From RGIG3102 sp964369975 (GTDB taxonomy: Bacteria; Bacillota; Clostridia; Oscillospirales; Ruminococcaceae), in assembly GCA_964369975.1 (NCBI GenBank), contig CAYJFZ010000001.1, positions 124,001-188,000 of the forward strand: a stretch of 64,000 nt of DNA, read 5' to 3'. Position numbers and translations under genes: made by a program. Below the pieces are notes generated by a model that was not told the DNA's origin, made no database searches, and was given only the letters and a program-made list of their open reading frames with translations. This document shows positions 1-8,967 of this stretch, one piece after another (the first letter of the stretch is position 1; each line of letters begins with the position of its first letter).

Positions 1-2265
1 GAGTATCAGCCTTTATGGAATTTTTATAAGGGCGAGGATAAGGCTTTCTTTGTAACTTTAGGAGATTATGTAACTCTTTCTGATGGTACTGGTATAGTTC
101 ATATCGCTCCTGCCTTTGGTGAGGATGATAACTTAATAGGTAGAAAATACTCACTGCCATTTATTCAGTTCGTTGACCCAGCTGGTAATATGACTAAAGA
201 AACAAAATGGGAAGGCGTTTTCTGTAAAAATGCTGATGAAGAAATCTTAAAAGATTTAAGAAGTTTAGCCTTACTTTTCGCTTCTCCAAAATTTGAGCAT
301 AGTTATCCACATTGTTGGAGATGTGATACACCATTAATTTATTATGCAAGAGATTCTTGGTTTATCAAAATGACTGCTGTAAAAGATAAATTAATCAAAA
401 ATAACAACACAATAAACTGGATACCGCAATCAATAGGAAAGGGTCGTTTTGGCGACTGGCTTGAGAATGTTCAAGACTGGGGTATTTCTCGTGATAGATA
501 CTGGGGTACACCTTTAAATATCTGGCAAAGTGAAGACGGAAAAGATTTTTATGCAGTTGGAAGTATAGAAGAATTAAAATCTTTATCAGATAACTGCCCT
601 GATGATATCGACCTTCATCGTCCTTATATTGATGAAGTGACTATCACTTGCCCTATAACGAAAAAGAAAATGAGAAGAGTTCCTGAGGTTATCGACTGCT
701 GGTTTGACTCAGGAAGTATGCCTTTTGCACAGCACCACTATCCTTTTGAAAATAAAGAGCTATTTAAGTCTCAATTCCCTGCTGACTTTATAAGTGAAGC
801 TGTTGACCAAACAAGGGGCTGGTTTTACTCACTGCTTGCAATATCAACTTTAATTTTTGATGAAGCACCATTTAAAAATGTTATAGTTTTAGGCCATGTT
901 CAAGATGAAAACGGACAAAAGATGTCTAAATCAAAAGGTAATGCTGTTGACCCATTCGAGGCTTTAAAAACTTACGGTGCCGATGCTATAAGGTGGTATT
1001 TCTATGCTAATAGCGCTCCTTGGATACCTAATCGTTTCCACGGTAAGGCAGTGGTAGAGTATCAAAGAAAGTTCATGGGCACTTTATGGAATGTTTATGC
1101 CTTCTATGTGCTTTATGCTGATATTGATAAGTTTGACCCTACAAAATACACCTTAGATAAATCAAAATTAAATGTTATGGATAGTTGGGTATTATCAAGG
1201 CTAAACAGCACTATAAAGCAAGTAACAGAGCATTTAGATAATTATAGAATCCCTGAAGCTACTAAAGACTTGCAAAGCTTTGTTGATGAATTATCTAACT
1301 GGTATGTAAGAAGAAATCGTGAGCGCTTTTGGGCAAAAGACTTAACAGAGGATAAAGTAAATGCTTATATGACTTTATTTACTTGTTTAGTTGATTTATC
1401 AAAACTTTGTGCACCATTCATACCATTTATGACAGAGCAAATTTACCAAAACATTGTTTTATCAGTTGATAAAAGTGCCCCTATTAGTATTCACTTAAAT
1501 TCTTATCCTAATTTCTCACAAGACTTTATAAACAAAAATCTTGAGGACGATATGGAGTTAGTTTTACAAGCGAGTACTTTAGCAAGAAGTGCAAGAAATA
1601 CAGCTAATATTAAAAACCGCCAACCTTTAGCTAAGTTACTTATTAAAGCAGATAGACCTTTAAATGATTATTACAAGGCTATTTTAGCTGATGAATTAAA
1701 TGTTAAAGAAGTTGAAGAAATAAAAGATGAAGCGGGCTATATTTCATACACTTTCAAGCCTCAACTTAAAACTTTAGGGCCAAAATACGGAAAACAAATC
1801 AACGAAATAAGACAGCTTTTACAAAATTTAGACACTACAAAAGCAAAATCTGACTTAGAGAAAAACGGCAGCATCACTTTGCAAACAAGCGAGGGTGAAA
1901 TCGTTTTAGTAACAGAAGATATTTTAATTGAAACAAAGCAAACAGAAGGCTTTGAAAGCGTTAGCGATAACAATATCATCGTTGCCCTTGATACAACTGT
2001 TACAAAAGAATTATTAACAGAGGGCTTTGTAAGAGAGATAATTTCTAAAATTCAAACTATGAGAAAAGACAACAACTTCGAAGTTTTAGATAATATCAAC
2101 TTATATGTTCACTCAAGTGAGAAAATCAAAGAAATCATCACTGAAAACAAACAAGAAATCTTAGAAAGCACTTTAAGTAAAGAAATTACATTTACTAAAA
2201 TGCCAGACGCAAAACTTTGGGACATCAACGGAGAAGAAGTAGAATTCTTTGTAGAAAAAATATAA
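1..2265 (+). CDS. ileS: Isoleucyl-tRNA synthetase, 3' part (5' end outside window)
   Basis: Charges tRNA-Ile with isoleucine in the cytoplasm. The frame is open from base 1, so the N-terminal part with the HIGH motif lies upstream. Visible parts in order are the editing-domain signature GTGIVHIAPAFGEDD (about bases 91-135), the WFDSGSMPFAQ segment, the ATP-loop motif KMSKSKGN (about 919-942), the anticodon-binding helical domain, and a long C-terminal extension of the kind found in the eukaryote-like IleRS class. There is no C-terminal CxxC zinc-binding tail, which also suits that class (often called IleS2, linked in the literature to lower mupirocin sensitivity). The ATG at 190 lies inside the editing domain and is not the true start. 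No clear terminator follows; the gap downstream holds an inverted-repeat element. Confidence 0.96.
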   Translation, partial: EYQPLWNFYKGEDKAFFVTLGDYVTLSDGTGIVHIAPAFGEDDNLIGRKYSLPFIQFVDPAGNMTKETKWEGVFCKNADEEILKDLRSLALLFASPKFEHSYPHCWRCDTPLIYYARDSWFIKMTAVKDKLIKNNNTINWIPQSIGKGRFGDWLENVQDWGISRDRYWGTPLNIWQSEDGKDFYAVGSIEELKSLSDNCPDDIDLHRPYIDEVTITCPITKKKMRRVPEVIDCWFDSGSMPFAQHHYPFENKELFKSQFPADFISEAVDQTRGWFYSLLAISTLIFDEAPFKNVIVLGHVQDENGQKMSKSKGNAVDPFEALKTYGADAIRWYFYANSAPWIPNRFHGKAVVEYQRKFMGTLWNVYAFYVLYADIDKFDPTKYTLDKSKLNVMDSWVLSRLNSTIKQVTEHLDNYRIPEATKDLQSFVDELSNWYVRRNRERFWAKDLTEDKVNAYMTLFTCLVDLSKLCAPFIPFMTEQIYQNIVLSVDKSAPISIHLNSYPNFSQDFINKNLEDDMELVLQASTLARSARNTANIKNRQPLAKLLIKADRPLNDYYKAILADELNVKEVEEIKDEAGYISYTFKPQLKTLGPKYGKQINEIRQLLQNLDTTKAKSDLEKNGSITLQTSEGEIVLVTEDILIETKQTEGFESVSDNNIIVALDTTVTKELLTEGFVREIISKIQTMRKDNNFEVLDNINLYVHSSEKIKEIITENKQEILESTLSKEITFTKMPDAKLWDINGEEVEFFVEKI

Positions 2266-2598
2266 AATACTAATATCCAAAGCCAGTAATGCTTGCCAAA
2301 GTCTTATTATCTACACTCGCCTAAAACTTTGAAATTTTATTAATATCTTCGTTTTGCTCACTCGCAATACGAAAAGTATTACTCATTTGTATGCCTTGAT
2401 ATAAAATAAATCTCTGCGTTTTAGCTCAAAGATTTTATAATATAATAAATAGGCTTAATAGCAAGGAAAATCTTTGCAATAATGCTTTACGCCTTATAAA
2501 AAGATTTAACGAAGATAGTAAGTTTATTTATATATTATAAAACGGGTTCAGATTATAAGGCTTTGGCTTTATATTAGTATTAAAAAGGAGCGATAATC
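2266..2598. repeat. Fold-back inverted-repeat element filling the gap after ileS
   Basis: This 333-bp gap has no credible gene. Its two ends are inverted copies of each other: AATACTAATAT at 2266-2276 is matched by its complement at 2571-2581, and bases 2296-2319 match the complement of 2543-2566 with five mismatches. Further inside, ATCTTCGTT near 2350 pairs with AACGAAGAT near 2510, and CAAAGATTTT pairs with AAAATCTTTG around 2430-2480. The arms start at the ileS stop codon and end just before the next ribosome binding site. It looks like a MITE-like or other palindromic element, or a long structured RNA. No second copy was found in this window, so its mobility is only a guess. Confidence 0.5.
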
Positions 2599-4176
2599 AT
2601 GCAAAAAAAAGAAGCATTTTATAATTTAAAATCATTTTTTTTAAAAAAAGAAAACCTGCTCTTTCTATTTATACTTTTTATTGGTATTTTTGCAAGAATG
2701 TACATGCTATCCTCACTTCCAGGCGGAGTAAATCAAGATGAAGCTTTTACAGCCTACGAGGCGTTTTGCTTATCAAACTATGGGGTGGATTCATTTTTAT
2801 ACAAAAACCCTGTCTATTTTACAACTTGGGGCAGCGGTATGAGTAGTACACAAATATATATAACTTCTTTTTTCTTTAATTTTTTTGGTAGCAGCATTTT
2901 TACTTTAAGATTTGCCCAAAGCTTCTTTTCTATTCTTAGCTTAGTTGCATTTTATTTTTTATTAAAAGATGTTTTTGATAAAACCACTGCTCTACTCGGA
3001 TTCTTTTTACTAAGTATTTCCCCTTATCATATCATGGAAGCTCGCTGGGTTTTAGAGGCACACTACTCTGTGTATTTTTTTATATTTGCATTACTATTTT
3101 TTGTAAAAGGAGTTAGTGATAATAGGTATTTTATACTAAGTAGTCTTATGTTTGTTCTATCAATGTATAGCTATGCTATACATTATCTAATAGTCCCTTT
3201 AACTTTAACAGGATTCATTTTATATATGCTCATATCTAAAAAGAAATTCTCTTTTTTTTACGCCTTATCGGCCTGTTTAATTATTATAGTTTTTTCTATA
3301 CCTTTACTTCTTTTTATTCTTGTAAACAATGGCTATCTTAATGAAATTATAACTCCTTTTTTCTCAATACCCCTCCTTCCTCAAATACGAAGTAGTGATG
3401 TGAGTTTATCTAATTTAATGAATTTGAATTCATTAAATAGTATTTTTGATATTTTAGTTTTTCAAAATGATAATCATATATGGAACACCACTAAGGAGTA
3501 TGGCCTTTTTTATCCTTTAACTTCTATATTAATTCCATTTGGTATTTTTAAAACTTTAAAAGATTCGATATCCAAAATAAAAAACAAAATATTTAGTAAA
3601 GAATTCTTTTTTATCATTTTATTTATAGTTTGTATTTTTTCTTATCTTTTAATTGCACAAGTAAACTCAAATAGGGCAAATTTTCTTGCGATGCTAATGC
3701 TTGTTTTTATAACTCAAGGATTTATCTTTATATACCAAGCAGTTAACAAGCACGCTTTTTTCTTGCCAATATTATACTCATTCTTTTTTGCTTTATTTTT
3801 AAGTTTTTTTGGGTTTTATTCTTCACATTATAATAATGTGATATCTCCTATTTTTAAAGCGGGTGCTTATGAAGCTGTTCAATTTGCAGATAGCATAAAT
3901 GAAGATGAAATTATCGTTGATTCTTCCATTTATTTTCCTCAGGTACTCTTTGCAGATGAAACCTCACCTTTTGATTATCAAGAAACAGTTGTCTTTAAAA
4001 ATTACCCAGCTTCATTTTTAGATGTTGCTTCATTTACAAAGTATTATTTCGGAATAGATTATAATAATTTATCAAAAGATTGTTATATATCACCAAATAT
4101 TTATTCTTATTATTTTGAAGATGCTGACTATTTTATAGAAAATTTTTCAAATTATATAGTAGCTTATAATCAATAA
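2599..4176 (+). CDS. GT39/PMT-like polytopic membrane glycosyltransferase
   Basis: A 525-residue integral membrane protein, probably a GT-C fold transferase that moves a sugar from a lipid-linked donor to an acceptor on the outer face of the membrane. After a short charged N-terminus and a first membrane helix (about residues 18-38) comes an acidic pair in VNQDEAFTAYEAF, the position where GT39/ArnT-type enzymes carry their catalytic Asp/Glu. Many hydrophobic helices follow (roughly residues 95-400), then a soluble C-terminal part of about 110 residues. The start has a good AAAGGAG site at 2583-2590. The gene stands alone, with a terminator right after it. The acceptor and the sugar cannot be read from the sequence. 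Confidence 0.72.
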   Translation: MQKKEAFYNLKSFFLKKENLLFLFILFIGIFARMYMLSSLPGGVNQDEAFTAYEAFCLSNYGVDSFLYKNPVYFTTWGSGMSSTQIYITSFFFNFFGSSIFTLRFAQSFFSILSLVAFYFLLKDVFDKTTALLGFFLLSISPYHIMEARWVLEAHYSVYFFIFALLFFVKGVSDNRYFILSSLMFVLSMYSYAIHYLIVPLTLTGFILYMLISKKKFSFFYALSACLIIIVFSIPLLLFILVNNGYLNEIITPFFSIPLLPQIRSSDVSLSNLMNLNSLNSIFDILVFQNDNHIWNTTKEYGLFYPLTSILIPFGIFKTLKDSISKIKNKIFSKEFFFIILFIVCIFSYLLIAQVNSNRANFLAMLMLVFITQGFIFIYQAVNKHAFFLPILYSFFFALFLSFFGFYSSHYNNVISPIFKAGAYEAVQFADSINEDEIIVDSSIYFPQVLFADETSPFDYQETVVFKNYPASFLDVASFTKYYFGIDYNNLSKDCYISPNIYSYYFEDADYFIENFSNYIVAYNQ

Positions 4177-4178
4177 TT

Positions 4179-4219
4179 AAAAAATAATTAACCATCTTTT
4201 GATGTTTAATTATTTTTTT
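4179..4219 (+). terminator. Rho-independent terminator after the GT39-like gene
   Basis: AT-rich arms of about 12 bases (4179-4190 and 4206-4217) enclose a small CATC/GATG hairpin and run into T residues. Confidence 0.6.
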
Positions 4220-4224
4220 ATTTA

Positions 4225-4233
4225 TGTTATACT
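4225..4233 (+). promoter_or_regulatory. Extended -10 promoter of the pentapeptide-repeat gene
   Basis: TGTTATACT is an extended -10 element (TG-N-TATACT), 35 bp before the start codon. The -35 region is AT-only and weak. Confidence 0.5.
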
Positions 4234-4267
4234 TTTAAAATAAGCTTAAAAATTTAAAGAGGTAAAA

Positions 4268-4921
4268 ATGAGGAAAATTAAAATTTTAAAATGGAGAAGT
4301 CCTGATTTGCCAGCTGAGTTAGATATTTGTAAAGATATTCTAAATATAGAAAATAAAAGCGAAGTATACAAAACGCTAATTGAAAATCAAGAAAAACTTA
4401 ATGGCAATTTTGAAAAAGTTAGCTTTTCAAAGGTACATTTTAAAAATTGTAAGTTTAGTGAGGTTTCATTTTTGCGTTGCAATTTTGATGAGGTAATATT
4501 CGAGGGCTGTAGTTTTTCACAATGCAATTTAAAAAACAATAATTTTCACGCAGTAAAATTTATAACTTCAAATTGCAGAAATAATGATTTTTCAGATAGT
4601 AGCTTTTTTTGTGTTGAATTTTTAAATTCTAATTTAATGTATTCTAATTTTACTAAATGCCAAATGGATGGCTTTAATGATAAAAACAGTAATTTTAACT
4701 TTACTTTTTTTGCCCAATGCCACTTAAATGAAGTAAAATTACAGCAGTCATCTTTTAAAGGAGTTGACTTTTTTAAAACGCCTTTAAAGGGCTTGGATTT
4801 TAGCGACTGCGATATCGAGGGAATAATCGTATCAGAAGATAAAAAAGAGCTAGCAGGAGTTATTGTAAATTCTTTTCAAGCTGTGGATTTGTCCTTATTA
4901 TTAGGGATAGTTATAAAATAA
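4268..4921 (+). CDS. Pentapeptide-repeat protein
   Basis: A 217-residue cytoplasmic protein made mainly of tandem five-residue units with a central Leu/Phe (for example FSEVSFLRCNFDEVIFEGCS), from about residue 50 to 190. This pattern folds into a right-handed quadrilateral beta-helix. Relatives include Qnr and McbG, which protect DNA gyrase by mimicking DNA, but most chromosomal members have no known role and nothing here singles out gyrase. The N-terminal 45 residues are not repetitive. The start is preceded by AAAGAGG. The gene is monocistronic with its own extended -10 promoter and terminator. Confidence 0.85.
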   Translation: MRKIKILKWRSPDLPAELDICKDILNIENKSEVYKTLIENQEKLNGNFEKVSFSKVHFKNCKFSEVSFLRCNFDEVIFEGCSFSQCNLKNNNFHAVKFITSNCRNNDFSDSSFFCVEFLNSNLMYSNFTKCQMDGFNDKNSNFNFTFFAQCHLNEVKLQQSSFKGVDFFKTPLKGLDFSDCDIEGIIVSEDKKELAGVIVNSFQAVDLSLLLGIVIK

Positions 4922-4935
4922 ACTTATTTTTTATA

Positions 4936-4966
4936 AAGGCGGATAGTTTATGATATCTGCTTTTTT
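4936..4966 (+). terminator. Terminator of the pentapeptide-repeat gene
   Basis: AAGGCGGATA (4936-4945) pairs with TATCTGCTTT (4954-4963), including two G-U pairs, and runs into a T tract. Confidence 0.65.
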
Positions 4967-4991
4967 CATCTATTAAAATAATTCTAAAAAT

Positions 4992-5021
4992 AAAAACAGA
5001 TGTATTTCTACATCTGTTTTT
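4992..5021. terminator. Bidirectional terminator, end of hydrogenase operon
   Basis: A perfect 13-bp stem (4992-5004 with 5009-5021) with a four-base loop and T tracts on both strands. It closes the minus-strand hydrogenase operon and backs up the terminator of the plus-strand gene. Confidence 0.9.
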
Positions 5022-5025
5022 ATTT

Positions 5026-6780
5026 TTAGTATTCTATTTGTCTTGTTACATATTTTGTATGCAGGATATTGTGAGCTTTATGACTGCCCGGTTTTTCTAA
5101 GAATGAGTCATATAACTCTTGTACTTGAGTATTTTGATGTGATTTTCTGAAAGTTTGTCTTTCATCGTGTGAGTATAAAGCTGAGCCTCTTAGTCGTTTT
5201 AAATCTAAGAAGTTTCTTACTCTTGCAGGTTGAACAGGTTGTCCGCCGCCGTTAATACAGCCACCAGGACAAGCCATTATTTCAATGAAGTCATAGCTTG
5301 CTTTGCCTTCTTTAATAGAAGTTAATAAGTCGTGAGCATTTTTAAGGCCTGAGGCTACTGCTACTCTTATTGTTTTTCCAGCTAAAGTATACACTGCTTC
5401 TTTTATACCTTTATCAGTACCCCTAACTTCAACGAAATCAGGTTTATCAAGTTCTTTTTGTGTTAGTACTTCAGCTGCTGTTCTTAAAGCTGCTTCCATA
5501 ACACCGCCTGTAACGCCGAAGATATGAGCTGCGCCTGTTGCCATACCTAAAACAGGATCAAAGTCTTCATTCGGTAGATACGGGAATTGAATACCTGCTT
5601 TATCTATCATTCTTGCAAATTCTCTTGTTGTGATAACTATATCAACATCAGAAATGCCAGCGCCTGCTGCTGCTTGATAAGGTCTTCTTGCTTCTGATTT
5701 TTTAGCAGTACATGGCATTATTGATACCACTGTTAATTTTTTAGGATCAATTTCCATTTTTTGCGCATAGTATGTTTTTGCTACAGCACCAAACATCTGC
5801 TGAGGACTTTTACAGCTTGATAAGTTAGGAATAAATTCTGGAAAATAAGTTTCGCAGTATTTTACCCAGCCAGGTGAGCATGAAGTAATCATTGGAAGTG
5901 TGCCACCTTTTTCAACTCTTTGTAAGAATTCAGTTGCTTCTTCCATTATAGTTAAGTCTGCTGCAAAGTCAGTATCAAAGATTCTATCAAAGCCCATTCT
6001 TCTTGCTGCCGCTGCCATTTTACCTTGAACATTTGAGCCTATTGGCATACCAAAACTTTCGCCTAAAGTAACTCTTATTGAAGGTGCCATTTGTACCACA
6101 ACAAATTGTTCTGGGTCATTAATTGCATCCCATACTTTTTGTGTATCGTCTTTTTCAACTAAAGCGCCTGTAGGACATACTATTACACATTGTCCACAGC
6201 CAACACAGCTTGATTCATCAAGTTCTGCTTCAAAAGCACAGCCGATATGAGTTTCAAAGCCCCTATCAGAAGCGCCGATAACGCTGATACCTTGTAAACT
6301 ACTACAAGCAGCAACGCATCTTCTACATAGGATACATTTTGAATTATCTCTGTAAATTGATACAGCAGATAAATCTTTATCCCAGTTAGGTTTTTCACCT
6401 TCCCATGTATCAATGCTTTCTATACCATAGTCTTTTGACATCTTTTGTAATTCACAGTTACCACTTCTTACACAAGTAAGACATTCTTTACTGTGAGTTG
6501 AAAGCACAAGTTCTAAGTTCATTTTTCTTGATTCTTGTACTGTTTTTGTATTAGTATGAATTACCATACCATCGTATACAGGATATACACATGCTGTTAC
6601 TAAGCCTCTCATACCCTCGATTTCTACAACACAAACCCTACAAGCGCCTATTTCATTAAGCTCTTTTAAGTAACATAGTGTAGGAATATCAATACCCACT
6701 TGGTGTGCTGCTTCTATTACTGTGTAATTACTCGGTACTACTGTTTGAATATTATTAATTGTAACTGTTACCATTTCCAT
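5026..6780 (-). CDS. hydA: NAD(H)-linked [FeFe] hydrogenase, catalytic subunit
   Basis: Catalytic H2-forming or H2-oxidising subunit of a soluble hydrogenase. Order of sites: [2Fe-2S] ferredoxin domain (Cys36, 47, 50, 64), His-Cys [4Fe-4S] site (His96, Cys100, 103, 109), two [4Fe-4S] clusters (Cys149/152/155/159 and 192/195/198/202), then the H-cluster domain with TSCSPGW (299-305), MPCTAKKSE (356-364) and EIMACPGGCINGGG (500-513; Cys504, Cys508), and a small C-terminal domain. At 584 residues it is normal for this class. It is the last gene of the operon, 14 bp after hydB, which supplies NADH oxidation. Whether the complex bifurcates electrons or uses NADH alone cannot be read here. The L1 motif has Ser302 where the classic motif has a second Cys (see findings). 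Start ATG with AGGAGG upstream. Confidence 0.95.
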   Translation of the reverse strand: MEMVTVTINNIQTVVPSNYTVIEAAHQVGIDIPTLCYLKELNEIGACRVCVVEIEGMRGLVTACVYPVYDGMVIHTNTKTVQESRKMNLELVLSTHSKECLTCVRSGNCELQKMSKDYGIESIDTWEGEKPNWDKDLSAVSIYRDNSKCILCRRCVAACSSLQGISVIGASDRGFETHIGCAFEAELDESSCVGCGQCVIVCPTGALVEKDDTQKVWDAINDPEQFVVVQMAPSIRVTLGESFGMPIGSNVQGKMAAAARRMGFDRIFDTDFAADLTIMEEATEFLQRVEKGGTLPMITSCSPGWVKYCETYFPEFIPNLSSCKSPQQMFGAVAKTYYAQKMEIDPKKLTVVSIMPCTAKKSEARRPYQAAAGAGISDVDIVITTREFARMIDKAGIQFPYLPNEDFDPVLGMATGAAHIFGVTGGVMEAALRTAAEVLTQKELDKPDFVEVRGTDKGIKEAVYTLAGKTIRVAVASGLKNAHDLLTSIKEGKASYDFIEIMACPGGCINGGGQPVQPARVRNFLDLKRLRGSALYSHDERQTFRKSHQNTQVQELYDSFLEKPGSHKAHNILHTKYVTRQIEY

Positions 6781-6794
6781 ATCTATATATCCTC

Positions 6795-8582
6795 CTATTG
6801 TCTTGTGATAGCGTCAAATCTACAAGCTTCTAAACACGCATTACATCTGATACATTTATCACCATCAATAATGTGTACAGCTCTAACTTCGCCATCAATA
6901 GCATTAACAGGACATACTTTTTTACATAGAGTACAGCCCCTACAATTTTCTTCAATAACTTTATAAGTTAATAGTTCTTTACATACTCCTGCAGGACATT
7001 TTTTATGTCTTATATGTGCTTCATATTCTTCTCTGAAGTACTTCATTGTTGATAAAACAGGGTTTGCCGCTGTTTGACCTAAGCCACATTGACTGTTTGT
7101 CATAATGAAGTTTGAAAGTTCTACTATTCTATCTAAGTCTTCAATAACGCCAGTACCTGAAGTGATTCTTTCTAAAATTTCAAGTAGGCGCTTTGTGCCG
7201 ATACGACATGGCGCACATTTACCGCAAGATTCTTCAACTGTGAATTCTAAGAAGAATTTTGCAATGTCAACCATACATGTATCTTCGTCCATAACGATAA
7301 GACCACCTGAGCCCATCATTGAGCCTATAGCTGTTAGTGATTCATAATCCATTGGAGTATCAATTAAGCTTGCAGGGATACAGCCACCTGAAGGGCCGCC
7401 TGTTTGAGCCGCTTTGAATTTTTTGCCATCTGGAATACCGCCACCGATTTCTTCAACAACTGTTCTTAGAGTAGTACCCATTGGTATTTCAACTAAGCCT
7501 GTGTGTTTGATTTTACCACCTAAAGCGAAAACTTTAGTACCTTTTGATTTTTCACTACCCATGTTTGAGAACCATTTTGCGCCTTTTAGAATGATTTGGG
7601 GAACATTTGCGTAAGTTTCAACATTGTTTAGTACTGTTGGTTTATCAAACAAACCTTTTTGTGCAGGGTATGGAGGACGAGGACGAGGCTCACCTCTAAA
7701 TCCTTCGATTGAACGCATAAGCGCTGTTTCTTCACCACATACGAAAGCACCTGCTCCTAATTTGATTTCTATATCAAAATCAAAGTCAGTAGAGAAGATG
7801 TTTTTACCTAATAGGCCATATTCTCTTGCATCTTTAACTGCTTTTTCTAATCTTTCAACAGCTATTGGATACTCAGCTCTTATATAAACATAGCCATAGT
7901 TTGAGCCTATAGCATAAGCTGCTATTGCCATAGCTTCGATTAATGCGTGAGGATCGCCTTCTAAAATACTTCTATCCATAAATGCGCCAGGGTCACCTTC
8001 GTCCGCATTTACACATACATATTTTTGATCTGCTTCATTAACTGCTGCAAGCTGCCATTTTCTACCTGTCGGGAAGCCGCCGCCGCCTCTACCACGAAGG
8101 CCAGAGTCGCTAATTTCTTGAATTACTTCTTCAGGTGTCATTTCTGTTAATACTTTACCTAAAGCAGCATAGCCATCATAAGCTATATATTCTTCTATAT
8201 TATCAGGGTCGATAACGCCACAGTTTCTTAAAGCAACCCTCATTTGATTTCTATAAAAGTTTGTTTCATTAATACTTTTTGTAGTGCCACTTTCAATAGT
8301 TTCATCATATAAAAGGCGAGTTACTACTCTACCCTTTACTAAATGCTCTTGAACGATTTCTTCTACATTATCAGGGCTTAACATGCTATAAAAGCTACCT
8401 TCTGGGTAAACTACAACGATAGGACCTAAGGCACATAGCCCAAAACATCCTGTTTGTATAACTTTTACTTCTTCATTAATGCCACTTTTTGCAATTTGTC
8501 TGTTAAATTCTTCTATAATCTTTGGTGCGCCAGATGAAGTACATCCTGTACCACCACAGACCATAACATGACTTCTGTACAT
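6795..8582 (-). CDS. hydB: Hydrogenase NADH-binding subunit HydB (NuoF-like)
   Basis: Flavoprotein subunit that oxidises NADH and passes electrons through Fe-S clusters to HydA. A thioredoxin-like [2Fe-2S] domain is at the N-terminus (Cys9, Cys14, Cys46, Cys50). The NuoF core follows with the FMN-binding GRGGGGFPTGRKW and NADEGDPGAFMDR segments, then the [4Fe-4S] motif ESCGKCAPCRIGTKR. A double-cluster ferredoxin domain closes the protein (CRGCTLCKKVCPVNAI and CIRCNACLEACRFDAI). This Trx-NuoF-2[4Fe-4S] order is typical of HydB in NADH-linked [FeFe] hydrogenases and of NADP-reducing HndC. It lies 11 bp after the small ferredoxin gene. AGGAG precedes the ATG. Confidence 0.95.
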   Translation of the reverse strand: MYRSHVMVCGGTGCTSSGAPKIIEEFNRQIAKSGINEEVKVIQTGCFGLCALGPIVVVYPEGSFYSMLSPDNVEEIVQEHLVKGRVVTRLLYDETIESGTTKSINETNFYRNQMRVALRNCGVIDPDNIEEYIAYDGYAALGKVLTEMTPEEVIQEISDSGLRGRGGGGFPTGRKWQLAAVNEADQKYVCVNADEGDPGAFMDRSILEGDPHALIEAMAIAAYAIGSNYGYVYIRAEYPIAVERLEKAVKDAREYGLLGKNIFSTDFDFDIEIKLGAGAFVCGEETALMRSIEGFRGEPRPRPPYPAQKGLFDKPTVLNNVETYANVPQIILKGAKWFSNMGSEKSKGTKVFALGGKIKHTGLVEIPMGTTLRTVVEEIGGGIPDGKKFKAAQTGGPSGGCIPASLIDTPMDYESLTAIGSMMGSGGLIVMDEDTCMVDIAKFFLEFTVEESCGKCAPCRIGTKRLLEILERITSGTGVIEDLDRIVELSNFIMTNSQCGLGQTAANPVLSTMKYFREEYEAHIRHKKCPAGVCKELLTYKVIEENCRGCTLCKKVCPVNAIDGEVRAVHIIDGDKCIRCNACLEACRFDAITRQ

Positions 8583-8593
8583 ATTTTAATCTC

Positions 8594-8962
8594 CTATTCC
8601 TTTATCGCACCTATGGTGTATTCACTTACAGGACTTTTGCCTATTAAGTGTTCTAAAACTATTTTTTTAACTTTTTCTTCATCAAGTTTTACATAAGTAG
8701 TTTTTTTATCGCCCTCTACTATTTCAGCCATTGGCTCGTACTCACACATACCTATACAGCCTGTCTGCACTAAAGTTACATCGCTTACATCTAATCTTGC
8801 GATTTCTCTATTAAAAGCGTTAAGTATAGGTCTTGCACCTGCTGCTATACCACAAGTTGCCATACCAACTATAACCCTTGTTGAATTTTCGCCAGCTTCT
8901 CTTGTATTAACAACTGCTTTCATTTTATCTTTTATCGCTTGTAATTCAGCTAAACTTTTCAT
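8594..8962 (-). CDS. Thioredoxin-like [2Fe-2S] ferredoxin-type protein of the hydrogenase operon
   Basis: A 122-residue thioredoxin-fold ferredoxin-type protein, resembling HndB of the Desulfovibrio Hnd complex and the N-terminal domain of HydB. The motifs are ATCGIAAGAR (Cys37) and QTGCIGMCEYEP (Cys69, Cys73). Only three cysteines are present in the whole protein, whereas the [2Fe-2S] thioredoxin-like domains of HydB and HydC here have four. It either binds a cluster with a non-Cys ligand, or is structural. Spacing to its neighbours is 5 and 11 bp, so it is cotranscribed with the hydrogenase. Confidence 0.85.
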   Translation of the reverse strand: MKSLAELQAIKDKMKAVVNTREAGENSTRVIVGMATCGIAAGARPILNAFNREIARLDVSDVTLVQTGCIGMCEYEPMAEIVEGDKKTTYVKLDEEKVKKIVLEHLIGKSPVSEYTIGAIKE

Positions 8963-8967
8963 AATTA

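Noticed and set aside
2541..2560. GGGTTCAGATT as a possible tRNA T-loop
   Set aside because: The T-loop consensus GTTCRANNC is not met and no acceptor stem or anticodon arm surrounds it; it is part of the inverted-repeat element.
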